Shown one piece after another: positions 15,582 to 24,224 of a DNA stretch of 64,000 bases (its first letter is position 1; each line of letters starts with the position of its first letter). Under the pieces are notes generated by a model. It did not search any database and was not told the origin of the DNA. It worked only from the letters and a program-made list of their open reading frames with translations. The DNA comes from Pelomonas sp. Root1217 (GTDB lineage: Bacteria; Pseudomonadota; Gammaproteobacteria; Burkholderiales; Burkholderiaceae_C): positions 1,024,772 to 1,088,771 of the forward strand of contig NZ_LMDC01000012.1 of assembly GCF_001425705.1 (NCBI RefSeq), read 5' to 3'. A program made the translations under genes and the position numbers.

Positions 15582-16232
15582 ATGATCCGTATCGGCATCG
15601 TCGACGACCACGCCATCGTGCGCACCGGCTTGCGCCAGTTCCTGTCCGACCACGTCGACCTGCGCGTCACGGGCGAAGGCTCCAGTGGCCACGATGCCCT
15701 CGAGATGGCGCGTGGCGGCGAGGTCGACGTGCTGCTGCTGGACATCTCCATGCCCGACCAGAGCGGCGTCGATGCGCTCGCGGCCATCAAGGCGCGCTTC
15801 CCGGAGCTGCCGGTCCTGATCCTGAGTGGTTTCCCGGAGGCGCATTACGCGACGACGCTGCTGCGCCAGGGGGCCAGCGGCTACCTGAACAAGGAATGCG
15901 ATCCCGACGAGATCGCCAATGCCATCCGCCTGGTGGCGCGCGGCCGGCGCTACATCAGCCCGGCAGTGGCCGAGCAGCTGGCGGACAGCGTCATGGGCGG
16001 CGGCGGCGCCGGCGCCGCGCCGGACAAACCCCTGCACGAGGCGCTGTCGGAGCGTGAGTTCCAGGTCTTCCTGCGCCTGGCCCAGGGCGAGACCGTGGGC
16101 CATATCGCCGAGGCGCTGTTCCTCAGCGTCAAGACCGTCAGCACCTACCGCACGCGCGTGCTCGAGAAGCTCAAGCTGGCGACCAACAGCGATCTGACCT
16201 ACTACGCGCTGAAGAATGGCCTGATTCAGTAG
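15582..16232 (+). CDS. NarL/FixJ-family response regulator
   Basis: A 216-residue DNA-binding response regulator. The receiver domain has DDH at residues 8-10 and phospho-acceptor Asp54 in LLLDISMPDQSG. A Gly/Ala linker (GGGGAGAAP) leads to a LuxR-type helix-turn-helix: LSEREFQVFLRLAQGETVGHIAEALFLSVKTVSTYRTRVLEKL. The HisKA_3 kinase at 13085 is the obvious partner. Its own upstream region has a TGTAGGAC site, so autoregulation is possible. The frame is open further upstream, but homology begins at this ATG. Confidence 0.9.
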   Translation: MIRIGIVDDHAIVRTGLRQFLSDHVDLRVTGEGSSGHDALEMARGGEVDVLLLDISMPDQSGVDALAAIKARFPELPVLILSGFPEAHYATTLLRQGASGYLNKECDPDEIANAIRLVARGRRYISPAVAEQLADSVMGGGGAGAAPDKPLHEALSEREFQVFLRLAQGETVGHIAEALFLSVKTVSTYRTRVLEKLKLATNSDLTYYALKNGLIQ

Positions 16233-16417
16233 CGGGGTTCGCCGCCGTCACTGGGCGCGTCCTCGCCGAGGGTCCAGGGCAGTGCGCATTCATAGCCCAG
16301 CTCGGCCTCGCTCGACGTGGCGGCCGGCGACCACAGGCGCGTCAGCGCGGACCAGAAGGGGCGGTGCGGGCTGGATTCGGCCAGGGAGTTGTGCTGCAGC
16401 GAGGCGTCGATGGTCAT
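16226..16417 (-). CDS. small hypothetical protein (63 aa)
   Basis: Starts MTIDASLQHNSLAESSPHRPFWSALTRLWSP and ends acidic and Gly-rich. It has no signal peptide or membrane span and no recognised family. The last seven bases overlap the end of the response regulator. No good Shine-Dalgarno sequence precedes the ATG, so the call rests on residue composition and is tentative. Confidence 0.4.
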   Translation of the reverse strand: MTIDASLQHNSLAESSPHRPFWSALTRLWSPAATSSEAELGYECALPWTLGEDAPSDGGEPRY

Positions 16418-16542
16418 GGGAGGTTCCGGCTGAGGTTGGCGTGCCCAGCATCGCCACGGTCTGAGGCGGCGTGTATCGGCGGGTGTCGCGGTGCCCTGTC
16501 GGAGCCGGCTGACAAGCACGCCGTCTCGATCAGAATGCGCGC

Positions 16543-17316
16543 GTGTTGTCACCTCCTTCCCTGCTCCGTCTGGGCTTGACCTGCCTGGCGCTTGCCTGCC
16601 TGCCTGCGTCGGCCTGCGAGCTGCGTGTGCGCTGGAACCCGGACCCGCCCTACAGCATGCGTGACGGGCAGGGCCGCCTCGTCGGCATGCAGATTGAACT
16701 GGTCGAGCGCACGCTGGATCGCATGGGCTGCCATGCGGTCTGGGTCGAGCTGCCCTGGGCACGCGCCCTGGTCGAGTTGCAGGCCGGCCGCCTGGACCTG
16801 CTGCCCGGCGCGCTGCGCCGCCCCGAACGCGAGGCCTATGCGCATTGGGTCGAACAGCATGTCGCGGTGGCCAACCGCCTCTTCGTGCGCGCCGGCCGGG
16901 AGGCCGACTTCGCCAGCGCGACGCGGCTGAAAGAGGCCTGGCACCAGGGGCTGAAGCTGGGCGTGCAGATCGGCGTGGTCTATGGCGCCGACTACGCCGA
17001 GCTGCTCGCCGACCCGGCCTTTCGCGCCACGCTGACCCAAGCCTCGGCGCGCCGCAACCTGTGGCAGATGCTGGAGATCGGCCGCGTCGACGGCGTGCTG
17101 GCCAGCGAAGCGACGGCGCGTTGGGAGCTGGGCGAGCTGGGCCTGGCCGGCCGCATCGTGCCCACGGCGGTGGTGGTGCCGCACGAGGCTGCGCAGCTGA
17201 TGTTCAGCAGGCGGTCGGTCAACGCAGCCTTGGTGCAGCGCTACCGTGAAGCCAGCGAGGCGTTGGAGCGCGACGGCACGCAGGGGCGCATCGTGCGCCG
17301 CTACCTCGACGATTGA
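16543..17316 (+). CDS. periplasmic solute-binding protein (SBP_bac_3-like)
   Basis: A 257-residue protein with a signal peptide (LGLTCLALACLPASA). The mature part has the type-II binding-protein pattern: WNPDPPYSMRDGQGRLVGMQIELVERTLDRMG, ELPWARALVELQAGRLDLLPGALRRPERE, and the second lobe LKLGVQIGVVYGADYAEL with WQMLEIGRVDGVLASEA. No permease or ATPase gene is next to it, so it may be an orphan binding protein rather than part of an ABC importer. The start is a GTG, as no in-frame ATG gives the full signal peptide. A second protein of this type is at 62895. Confidence 0.82.
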   Translation: MLSPPSLLRLGLTCLALACLPASACELRVRWNPDPPYSMRDGQGRLVGMQIELVERTLDRMGCHAVWVELPWARALVELQAGRLDLLPGALRRPEREAYAHWVEQHVAVANRLFVRAGREADFASATRLKEAWHQGLKLGVQIGVVYGADYAELLADPAFRATLTQASARRNLWQMLEIGRVDGVLASEATARWELGELGLAGRIVPTAVVVPHEAAQLMFSRRSVNAALVQRYREASEALERDGTQGRIVRRYLDD

Positions 17317-17323
17317 GCAGCGC

Positions 17324-18913
17324 TCAATCCGCCAACGCAGCGTTCAGAATCCGCGCCGCCTGCGAAACGGGCTGCGTGCCGACCAGCCGGCCATCGGCGC
17401 CGAAGCGGGTCGCGATGAAGGCGTCGGCGGCGATGGTAGAGGACTGCTCGCGCATCAGCCGGCCCTGGGCGCAAAGCACGAGGCCTTGCGCGACGCGCCG
17501 GGCCTGGGCTTCCAACGCTGCCGGGTCGCCTGTCAGCAGGCGGCGCAGGGCTTGACTTTCGGCGCGCACGGGGGCGTCCGTGCTCGTGTCGAACTCATCG
17601 AGCAGCGTGGAGGCCACGTCCGGCTCGCGGGCGACGGCACGCAGCACATCCAGCGCCATCACATTGCCCGACCCCTCCCAGATCGAGTTGACCGGTGCCT
17701 CGCGGTACAGGCGCGCCAGCATGCCGTCCTCGACATAGCCGTTGCCGCCCAGCAGCTCCATCGCCTCGCCGGTGCATTCGATGGCCCGCTTGCAGACCCA
17801 GAGCTTGGCGGCCGGCGTCATCAGCCGCTGCCATCCGGGCTCGTTGCTTTCAAAGCCGCGTGCCAGGCGCAGCATCAGGCGCATCGCCGCTTCGCTTTCC
17901 AGCGCCAGGTCGGCCAGCACGGTTTGCATCAGCGGTTGTTCCGCGAGATGGCGGCCAAACGCGAAGCGCTCGCGGGCGTTGTGCAGGGCCTGGACCAGCC
18001 CGGCGCGCAGCAGGGCGGCGCTGCCGATGACGCAGTTCAGCCGCGTGTAGCCGGCCATCTCGATCAGCGTCGGGATGCCGCGGCCTTCGTCACCGAGGCG
18101 CCGCGCCCAGGCGCCGTGGAACTCGACCTCGCTGCTGGCATTGCTGCGGTTGCCGAGCTTGTCCTTGAGGCGCATCACCTGGACGGCGTTGCGGCTGCCG
18201 TCGGGCGTGTAGCGCGGCAGCCAGAAGCAGGTCGGGCCCGATTCGGTGCGGGCCAGCACGAGGTGGGCGTCGCTGGTGGGCGCCGAGAAGAACCACTTGT
18301 GTCCCGTGATCGCGTAGCTGCCGTCGGACCGCTCGACGGCTGAAGTCGTCACGCGGCGCAGGTCGGAGCCGCCCTGCTTCTCGGTCATGCCCATGCCGAC
18401 CCAGATGGACGGCTTCTCCGTCAGCGGCCGGTCCAGCGGATCGTGCTCGCGGCTGAAGAACTTGTCGCGCAGCGGCGCGAACAGCTCGGGCTGCCTGGCC
18501 AGCACGGGGATGGCGGCCTGGGTCATCGTTGCCGGGCACAGCGAGCCGGCCTCGACCTGCCCATGCAGATAGCAGCCGGCCGCGAACTGGGCCCAGCGGC
18601 CGGGCGTGTCGGTGGCGAAGACGTCGGCGATCAGGCCCTGGCGGCGGTACATCGCCAGCAGCGCATGCCAGCTCGGATGGAAGTCGACGAGATCGACACG
18701 GCGGCCGCGGGCATCGAGCTGGCGCAGCTGCGGGCCATGGCGGTTGGCGTCGCGAGCCAACTGGGCGGTCTCGGCGCTGCCGAGTTCGGCGCCGTAGCGT
18801 GTCAGCGGCTCGACCGCCTGGGGCGCGGCCTCGCGCAGCGCAGCCAGCAGGGCCGGGTCGGTGGCCAGCAGGTTGTGGCCGACCCATTCGTCGACGAGGT
18901 TGTCTGTGTTCAT
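17324..18913 (-). CDS. aidB: AidB-type acyl-CoA dehydrogenase
   Basis: A 529-residue flavoprotein of the acyl-CoA dehydrogenase superfamily, close in length to E. coli AidB (541). FAD-binding and dehydrogenase segments include MGMTEKQGGSDLRRVTT, GHKWFFSAPTSDAHLVLAR, and LGGNGYVEDGMLARLYREAPVNSIWEGSGNVMALDVLR. The last segment is diagnostic of the AidB group. AidB in E. coli is part of the adaptive response to alkylation damage; its reaction in vivo is not settled. The start is the ATG of MNTDNLVDEW. It converges with the solute-binding protein gene, seven bases apart. No ada gene is visible nearby. Confidence 0.85.
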   Translation of the reverse strand: MNTDNLVDEWVGHNLLATDPALLAALREAAPQAVEPLTRYGAELGSAETAQLARDANRHGPQLRQLDARGRRVDLVDFHPSWHALLAMYRRQGLIADVFATDTPGRWAQFAAGCYLHGQVEAGSLCPATMTQAAIPVLARQPELFAPLRDKFFSREHDPLDRPLTEKPSIWVGMGMTEKQGGSDLRRVTTSAVERSDGSYAITGHKWFFSAPTSDAHLVLARTESGPTCFWLPRYTPDGSRNAVQVMRLKDKLGNRSNASSEVEFHGAWARRLGDEGRGIPTLIEMAGYTRLNCVIGSAALLRAGLVQALHNARERFAFGRHLAEQPLMQTVLADLALESEAAMRLMLRLARGFESNEPGWQRLMTPAAKLWVCKRAIECTGEAMELLGGNGYVEDGMLARLYREAPVNSIWEGSGNVMALDVLRAVAREPDVASTLLDEFDTSTDAPVRAESQALRRLLTGDPAALEAQARRVAQGLVLCAQGRLMREQSSTIAADAFIATRFGADGRLVGTQPVSQAARILNAALAD

Positions 18914-18941
18914 GGCATGGATCGCTTCAGTCGCCGAAGTC

Positions 18942-19019
18942 AATGCAACCACAGAGGCACAGAGGTACGGAGATACACACGGCTCAATCTCTGTGTCTCA
19001 GTGCCTCTGTGGTTGCATT
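18942..19019. repeat. 78-bp palindromic repeat element
   Basis: Arms of 19 bases (18942-18960 and 19001-19019) are perfect inverted copies, beginning AATGCAACCACAGAGGCAC. A partly complementary interior contains GAGATACACA and TCTGTGTCTC. The element lies between the aidB start and the stop of the GGDEF gene. It resembles the CACAGAGGCAC-type dispersed palindromes seen in several bacterial genomes. In RNA it would fold into one long hairpin and could end transcription of the GGDEF gene. Confidence 0.75.
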
Positions 19020-19032
19020 CGTTGTGCGCGCC

Positions 19033-20187
19033 TCAGTCCGCCACTCCCGGTTCGGCCATCAACTGACCCTTGCCGGCGCGCCGGGCTTCGTAAAGGGCCG
19101 TCTCGGCGCGGCGTTGCAGGTCGGCCAGGCCGCGGTCACCCGGGCGCAGCTTGGCCCAGCCGGCGCTGAAGGACAGCGCCATGCCGAGCTCGGCAGGCGC
19201 GCGCTCAAGCAGGGCCTTGCGCAGGCGCTGGTCCAGGGCCTGCGGACCCTCGGGCAGACAGCGCGCCATCAACACGCCGAACTGCTCGCCGCCCAGGCGG
19301 CCGGCGAGGTCGCCCAGGCGCATCTGGGCCTGAATGCAACTGGCAAACAGGGCCAGGGCGCGGTCGGAAAAATCCATGTCGCGCTCTGCCTGCAGGGTCG
19401 CGAAGTCGTCCAGGTCCAGCACCACCAGAGCCAGGGGCTCGTCGTAGCGGCGCGCCATGGAGATCAGGTCGACCGAGCGTTGGGTGAAGGCATTGCTGTC
19501 CGCCAGGCCGGTCAGGCCGTCGGTCTGGGCCAGGCGCGCCAGCTCAGCCTCGGTCTGGCCCCGCCAGGCCAGCAGCAGCATCGGCAGGGCCAGCAGCAGC
19601 GCGAGCTGGCCGGCCAGCGCCAGCAGCAGGTCGTGCCAGGACGCGCTGTCGCCCAGCAGGGTCGTGGCGGCGCGGCCCAGCATGGCCGCCAGCAGGGGCA
19701 GCACGGCAGCCAGCCCCAGCAGGCGCCAGCGGCGGCTGTTCAGCCCCTGCAGCACCGTGCTGCGGCCCGGCAGCATCAGCGCCACGCCCAGCCAGGCGAG
19801 TTGGGCGCCGAGCACCGCGTCTGCCAGGGTTTGGCCGACGGCATGGTTGCCCGCCAGCAGCGCATGGCCGATGCCCAGCACGAGCGGCGCCGCCGCCATG
19901 ACCCAGCGCCCCGGCCGCGGCGTCAGCCACAAGCCCAGGGCCCACCACAGCGCGGACAGGCCGAGGCTGACGACGGCCAGGCCGGCGCTGTGCAGGATCG
20001 GCACGGCCATTCGATCGCCGTGGGTCGGGCTCGCCATGGCCAGGCCCAGGGCCAGGGCCGCCATGCCCACCTGGGCCCAGCGGCCGCCGGCATTCGCACC
20101 GTGCCAGCCGATCAGCGTGATCAGCACCAGCGCGGCGGCCAGCGCCTGCATCGGCATCAGGGCGAACAGCGCTTCCGTGAACGTCAT
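19033..20187 (-). CDS. membrane GGDEF protein with GGEQF site
   Basis: A 384-residue protein. About 200 N-terminal residues form several hydrophobic segments (for example ALAAALVLITLIGW and LLLALAGQLALLLALPMLLLAW), an integral membrane sensor. The GGDEF domain begins at LAQTDGLTGLADSNAF. The signature reads RLGGEQF: the fourth position, normally Glu, is Gln. The metal-binding segment VVLDLDDFATL is kept, but the position after it lacks the usual K-x-N-D run. Activity is therefore doubtful, and it may be a c-di-GMP or GTP sensor instead. It is transcribed towards the palindromic repeat. Confidence 0.85.
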   Translation of the reverse strand: MTFTEALFALMPMQALAAALVLITLIGWHGANAGGRWAQVGMAALALGLAMASPTHGDRMAVPILHSAGLAVVSLGLSALWWALGLWLTPRPGRWVMAAAPLVLGIGHALLAGNHAVGQTLADAVLGAQLAWLGVALMLPGRSTVLQGLNSRRWRLLGLAAVLPLLAAMLGRAATTLLGDSASWHDLLLALAGQLALLLALPMLLLAWRGQTEAELARLAQTDGLTGLADSNAFTQRSVDLISMARRYDEPLALVVLDLDDFATLQAERDMDFSDRALALFASCIQAQMRLGDLAGRLGGEQFGVLMARCLPEGPQALDQRLRKALLERAPAELGMALSFSAGWAKLRPGDRGLADLQRRAETALYEARRAGKGQLMAEPGVAD

Positions 20188-20281
20188 GCGTGTGGCTTTC
20201 GGTTTGCGGGCCGAACGCTGGGCCGCTCCCGAGCCGGCCCGCGCTGGCGATGTGCTTGCCGGTCAAGCCGGAAAGCATCGC

Positions 20282-20299
20282 CGTCCCCGCGGGGGACCG
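20282..20299. repeat. GC-rich palindrome, copy 1
   Basis: An 18-bp sequence containing GTCCCCGCGGGGGAC, self-complementary apart from its edges. The identical 18-mer occurs in the other orientation at 55129-55146. Here it follows the creA stop together with a CCAAGG/CCTTGG hairpin, so it may help end transcription of the upstream operon. Confidence 0.5.
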
Positions 20300-20326
20300 G
20301 CCAAGGTACTCCTTGGACGAGGGGCT

Positions 20327-20794
20327 TCATTTCTTGATAGGGATGGGGGTTTCGCGGGCGACGGCTACCGCGGTCACGCTGTTTTGCGGCGAGCCGTCGA
20401 CGAGGCGGTCGGAGTAGGTCAGGTAGACGAGGGTGTTGCGCGCCGGGTCCACGAGGCGAACGATGCGCAGCCGCTTGAAGACCAGGGAGATGCGCTCGTT
20501 GAAGACTTCTTCCTGGCGCGGCAGCGCCTGGCTGATGGTGATCGGTCCGACCTGGCGGCAGGCGATGGAGGCTTCGGACTTGTCCTCGGCCAGGCCGATG
20601 GCGCCCTTGATGCCGCCCGTCTTGGCGCGCGACACATAGCAGGTCACCCCCTGCACCTTGGGATCGTCATGGGCATCGACGACCACTTTGTGGTCGGGAC
20701 CGATCAGCTTGAAGGCCGTATCGACCGAGCCGATAGGTTCGGCGCGGGCCAACGCCGTCGCGGCGAGCAGGAGAACGAGGGCGGCTTGCTTCAT
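20327..20794 (-). CDS. creA: CreA family protein
   Basis: A 155-residue exported protein with a signal peptide ([15 protein letters not shown]). It matches the CreA family: [60 protein letters not shown] and [38 protein letters not shown]. The family is widespread in proteobacteria and its role is unknown. It is the last gene of a four-gene minus-strand operon, nine bases after the lactonase gene. Confidence 0.9.
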   Translation of the reverse strand: MKQAALVLLLAATALARAEPIGSVDTAFKLIGPDHKVVVDAHDDPKVQGVTCYVSRAKTGGIKGAIGLAEDKSEASIACRQVGPITISQALPRQEEVFNERISLVFKRLRIVRLVDPARNTLVYLTYSDRLVDGSPQNSVTAVAVARETPIPIKK

Positions 20795-20803
20795 CGAGGC
20801 AGT

Positions 20804-21916
20804 CTAGAGCGAACAAGCCCCGGCGGGGCTGGGTACCGCCGTCTGCCGCCCGGTGAAGCGCGGTTGCTCGGGCCGGCCGAGGTCGAAATGGCTGAGCTGG
20901 TCGCTGCGCTGGTTGCACACGAACAGGTGGCGGCCGGCGCGGCAGGCGCTGCGCGGGTAGCTGCCATGCACCCAGTGGTGGTCCAGCAGGCGCGGGCGGC
21001 GCGGCTGGGCCAGGGCGATGACGGCCAGGCTGTCGTGCAGGCGGTTCAGTGCGTAGAGATGGCGGCCGCCGGGCGCAACGAGCACATCGGACGCATAGCT
21101 GGTGCCGGCAAAGCCGGCCGGCAATACCGAGATCTCGTCAATCAGGCGCGGCCCATCGGCCGTCAGTTCGACGGTCGACAAGGTGGACGACTCCTCCTGC
21201 AGCACGTAGACCCAGCGGGCGTCGGTCGGGTGGAAGGCGAAGTGGCGTGGACCCGAGCCGGGGCTGAGCGCGAGTTCGAAAGCGGCGGGCTTCGGCGCAC
21301 CGGACTCGAGTGGCCAGACGAGCAACCGATCGCGGCCCAGGTCGGTGCCGAGCAGCCAGCGGCCATCGGGGCTGGCCTGGATCATGTGGGCATGCGGCGC
21401 TTCGTGGCCGCTGTTGGCCTGGCTGCCGGGCGGGGCCTTGGCCGCTTGTTGCGGGCCCGGCCGGCAGTCCGGACCGGCGCAACCGGGCCAGCTCTCGGCC
21501 TCGCCGAGGCGGCCATCGGCTTGCAGTGGCAGCGCGGCGAAGCGGGCGTCGCCGTAGTGGGCCACCCAGGCGTGGCCGGCGCTCAGCGACAGTTGCACCG
21601 GGCCGCGGCCGCCGCTGGGGTGGCGCTGCAGCAGTTCGAGCCGGCCCTGCGCGTCCTGGGCGTAGACAGCGACATGGTCTGCGCCTTCCTCCGCGGCATA
21701 GACATGTCGGCCCTGGGCCACCAGCCAGCTTGGGCTGCGGGTATTGGCTGTCAGGCCCAGGGCTTTCAACCCGCCGTCGGCGGCGATGGCAAAGCTGTAG
21801 AGGCCCTGGCCCAGCGGGGCATAGGTGCCGACGTGCAAGAAGCAGGGTGAAGTTGCGGCGGCGGTGGCGGGCATCAGGGCAGCGGCGGAGAGGCTCAGCA
21901 AATGGCGGCGTTTCAT
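20804..21916 (-). CDS. lactonase family protein (beta-propeller)
   Basis: A 370-residue protein with an N-terminal signal (MKRRHLLSLSAAALMPATAAA). The body has the repeated beta-propeller pattern of the 6-phosphogluconolactonase (YbhE-type) family: LHVGTYAPLGQGLYSFAIAADGGL, ARSPSWLVAQGRHVYAAEE-like strands, HAHMIQASPDGRWLLGTDLGRDRLLVW and SGPRHFAFHPTDARWVYVLQEESSTLSTVE. Export makes a role on cytoplasmic phosphogluconolactone unlikely, so the substrate is open. Start codon and previous stop overlap as ATGA with the deaminase gene, indicating coupling. Confidence 0.82.
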   Translation of the reverse strand: MKRRHLLSLSAAALMPATAAATSPCFLHVGTYAPLGQGLYSFAIAADGGLKALGLTANTRSPSWLVAQGRHVYAAEEGADHVAVYAQDAQGRLELLQRHPSGGRGPVQLSLSAGHAWVAHYGDARFAALPLQADGRLGEAESWPGCAGPDCRPGPQQAAKAPPGSQANSGHEAPHAHMIQASPDGRWLLGTDLGRDRLLVWPLESGAPKPAAFELALSPGSGPRHFAFHPTDARWVYVLQEESSTLSTVELTADGPRLIDEISVLPAGFAGTSYASDVLVAPGGRHLYALNRLHDSLAVIALAQPRRPRLLDHHWVHGSYPRSACRAGRHLFVCNQRSDQLSHFDLGRPEQPRFTGRQTAVPSPAGACSL

Positions 21917-23196
21917 GCGAACTGCGTGGTGATGGCATCGACAACGCGGTCGTCCTCGTCGACGACGGCCATCCAGGCCCATTTGTCGAAGGTCGTGCAT
22001 GGGTGCGAGGGCCCCAGCGCGACGCGCTCGCCGACGGCCGGGCCGTCGCCGGCGCTCGGGTCCCAGCGCAGATAGGCATGCTGATCGTTCAGTCCGGTGA
22101 CACGCCAACCCGCGGGGGCCTTGGCCCGCTCGGCGCCGCGCAGATGCCAGACCGGCAGCGGCCAGCCGGCATCGAAGGACACATCGCGCCGGCCGGCGTT
22201 GAGCAAGGCCAGGCCGGGCTCGGGGCAGGACAGCACCTGGGCCCACACCTCCAGCGCCGGCTGCAGGCTGGGCGCCGACAGCGGCGTGCCCATGCGCTCG
22301 TCCATGGTGTGCATATAGCGGCCGTAGTGCTCGTGGTCATGGCAGACGTAGCAACCCGAGCGCAGCAGGCCCAGGCGCCCTGGCTTGCCGGTGAGCATGG
22401 GAGCGACGAGATCGAAGAGGGCCGAGCCGCCGCCGCTGAGCCAGAGCGGCCGCGCATCGGCGTCGAGCAGGCCTTTCGCCTCGATGTCGCCCAGCAATGC
22501 CTCGATGCGGGCCTGCCAATGCTGCATCAGCGCACGGTCGGGTTCGCTCTCGCCCCGCACCTGCAGGCCCTCGTAGAAGCCGATGCCGCGCAGCCGCAGT
22601 GCCGGATGGGTCTTGAGCGCACGGGCCAGGGCCAGCGCCGGGCCATGCTCGCGCACGCCGCAGCGTGAGGTACCGAGTTCGATCAGCACATCGATTCGAG
22701 CCTCGCCTTGACCCAGATCCGCCCAGTGCGCCGCCAGCAGATCCAGCTGCGCCTGCGAGTCGACAAAGAAGGCCAGCTCCAGGCCAGGGTGGCGGCGCCG
22801 CAGGTCCAGCAGTTCGGCCAGCTCGGCCGCGCCGACGAGCTGGTTGGCGATCAGCGCCCGCCGCGCGCCGGCCGCCAGACCGAGGCGCAGCTGATGCACG
22901 TTGGCGAAGGTCAGGCCCCAGGCGCCGGCGTCGAGCTGACGACGAAACAGCTGCGGGCTCATCGTCGTCTTGCCATGGGGTGCCAGTTGCACGCCGTGCT
23001 GGGTGGCGAAGTCCTGCATCCAGGCGATGTTGTGGGCCAGGGCCTGCTGGCGCACGACGGCCAGCGGTGTCGGCAGCTCGTGCAGCGTCCAGCGGCGCTG
23101 GGCCACGTCGGCCAGTGGCAGGGGCGGCTGCAGCGCCGGAAAGCCTTTCAGCCAGGGACCGAGCCAGCCGGCGCGCGGAGTGTCGTCATGATCCAT
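21913..23196 (-). CDS. PLP-dependent amino acid deaminase (D-serine dehydratase/D-threonine aldolase-like)
   Basis: A 427-residue fold-type III PLP enzyme. The PLP lysine is Lys76 in APHGKTTMSPQLF. The N-terminal alanine racemase-like barrel contains RALIANQLVG, IDVLIELGTSRCGVR and LRGIGFYEGLQ. The C-terminal domain ends with a metal-site pattern, His398 and Cys400 in GPSHPCTTFDKW, as in eukaryotic-type D-serine dehydratase and D-threonine aldolase. It probably deaminates or cleaves a D-hydroxy amino acid; exact substrate unknown. Seven bases follow the lipid kinase gene and four overlap the lactonase gene. Confidence 0.83.
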   Translation of the reverse strand: MDHDDTPRAGWLGPWLKGFPALQPPLPLADVAQRRWTLHELPTPLAVVRQQALAHNIAWMQDFATQHGVQLAPHGKTTMSPQLFRRQLDAGAWGLTFANVHQLRLGLAAGARRALIANQLVGAAELAELLDLRRRHPGLELAFFVDSQAQLDLLAAHWADLGQGEARIDVLIELGTSRCGVREHGPALALARALKTHPALRLRGIGFYEGLQVRGESEPDRALMQHWQARIEALLGDIEAKGLLDADARPLWLSGGGSALFDLVAPMLTGKPGRLGLLRSGCYVCHDHEHYGRYMHTMDERMGTPLSAPSLQPALEVWAQVLSCPEPGLALLNAGRRDVSFDAGWPLPVWHLRGAERAKAPAGWRVTGLNDQHAYLRWDPSAGDGPAVGERVALGPSHPCTTFDKWAWMAVVDEDDRVVDAITTQFA

Positions 23197-23203
23197 GGCG
23201 CCA

Positions 23204-24112
23204 TCATCGCGCGCGGACGACGCTGAGGGCCTGCGTCAGCACGCGCACGGCGATGTCGGTGGCGGACGGCAGGGGCTCGCCGTCCACGGCCAGCGGCACG
23301 AGCGCGGGGCTGGTCAGGTGCAGGATCTTGAAGCGGCTCAAACTCACCTTGGCATGACGCAGGTGCAGCCCGGTCAGCAGCAGCGGCATCATGGCCAACG
23401 CGCCCAGCCGCCCGAAGGCGGCGACGCGCAGCAGCTGCAGCTCGCCGTCGTCCACGCGCGCGCCGGGTGCAGCCGGCATGCCGCTGCCATAGCTCGGCGT
23501 GTTCAGGCTGGAGGCGAACAGCATCGGCCCGTCGCTCAGCAGCTGGCCATCGGCCTCGACGCGCATCGGGTAGACGCGCAGCCGACCAATCTCGTTGAGC
23601 GTGGCCCACAGATAGCGCGGCTGGCCGCGCAGCCAGTTCGGCGCGGCCTGGGCGCGGATGGCGATGGCCGCGTCGAAGCCGGCGGTCAGGCTGGACATGA
23701 AGAGCTGGGCGCCGCCTTCGGCCGTTGTGATCTCGCCCAGGTCCATCGCTGCGGCCGGCGCGCGCTGTGCGTGGGCCAAGGCCTCGCGCCAACCCATGCG
23801 CGCCAGGCCGAGTGCGCGGGTCAGGTCGTTGCCGGTGCCGCCGGGCAGGATGGCCAGCTGCAGCCGGCGTGCGACCAGGGCCGGCAGCAGCTGGTGCACG
23901 GTGCCGTCGCCGCCGGCGACGATGACGCGGCTGCCTTCGGGCAGGGCCAGCAGGCGCTGACGTGCGGCGGCGACGTTCTCGGGCAGCACCAGTGGCACGC
24001 CGGGGAGGGCCTCCCGCAGCGGGGCGGCGAGGGCGGCACAGCGGCCGTTGGCGGCATGCGGGTTCAGCAGGCACAGCGCCGGGGTCAGGGCAGAGGCGAT
24101 CACGCCGGGCAT
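23204..24112 (-). CDS. diacylglycerol/lipid kinase family protein
   Basis: A 302-residue protein with the DAGK catalytic domain: NPHAANGRC near the N-terminus, the nucleotide-binding GGDGT (67-71) and PGGTGND (90-96). The C-terminal beta-sandwich region contains SSLNTPSYGSGMPAAPGARVDDGELQL, which carries the family's conserved acidic residues. It phosphorylates a lipid, probably diacylglycerol or a sphingoid base, at the inner membrane. It is the first gene of the four-gene operon and diverges from a GGDEF gene across 112 bp. The link between a lipid kinase and an amino acid deaminase is not obvious. Confidence 0.87.
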   Translation of the reverse strand: MPGVIASALTPALCLLNPHAANGRCAALAAPLREALPGVPLVLPENVAAARQRLLALPEGSRVIVAGGDGTVHQLLPALVARRLQLAILPGGTGNDLTRALGLARMGWREALAHAQRAPAAAMDLGEITTAEGGAQLFMSSLTAGFDAAIAIRAQAAPNWLRGQPRYLWATLNEIGRLRVYPMRVEADGQLLSDGPMLFASSLNTPSYGSGMPAAPGARVDDGELQLLRVAAFGRLGALAMMPLLLTGLHLRHAKVSLSRFKILHLTSPALVPLAVDGEPLPSATDIAVRVLTQALSVVRAR

Positions 24113-24224
24113 TGGATTCTGCGGCGCGCCCTCACGCCATCGGCGCAGACCCTGCGGCGCAGTGTGCCGGCTCTGTCTACACTCGTGTTACAACTCAACA
24201 CAACCAACGAGGCGCTGCTCGCGC

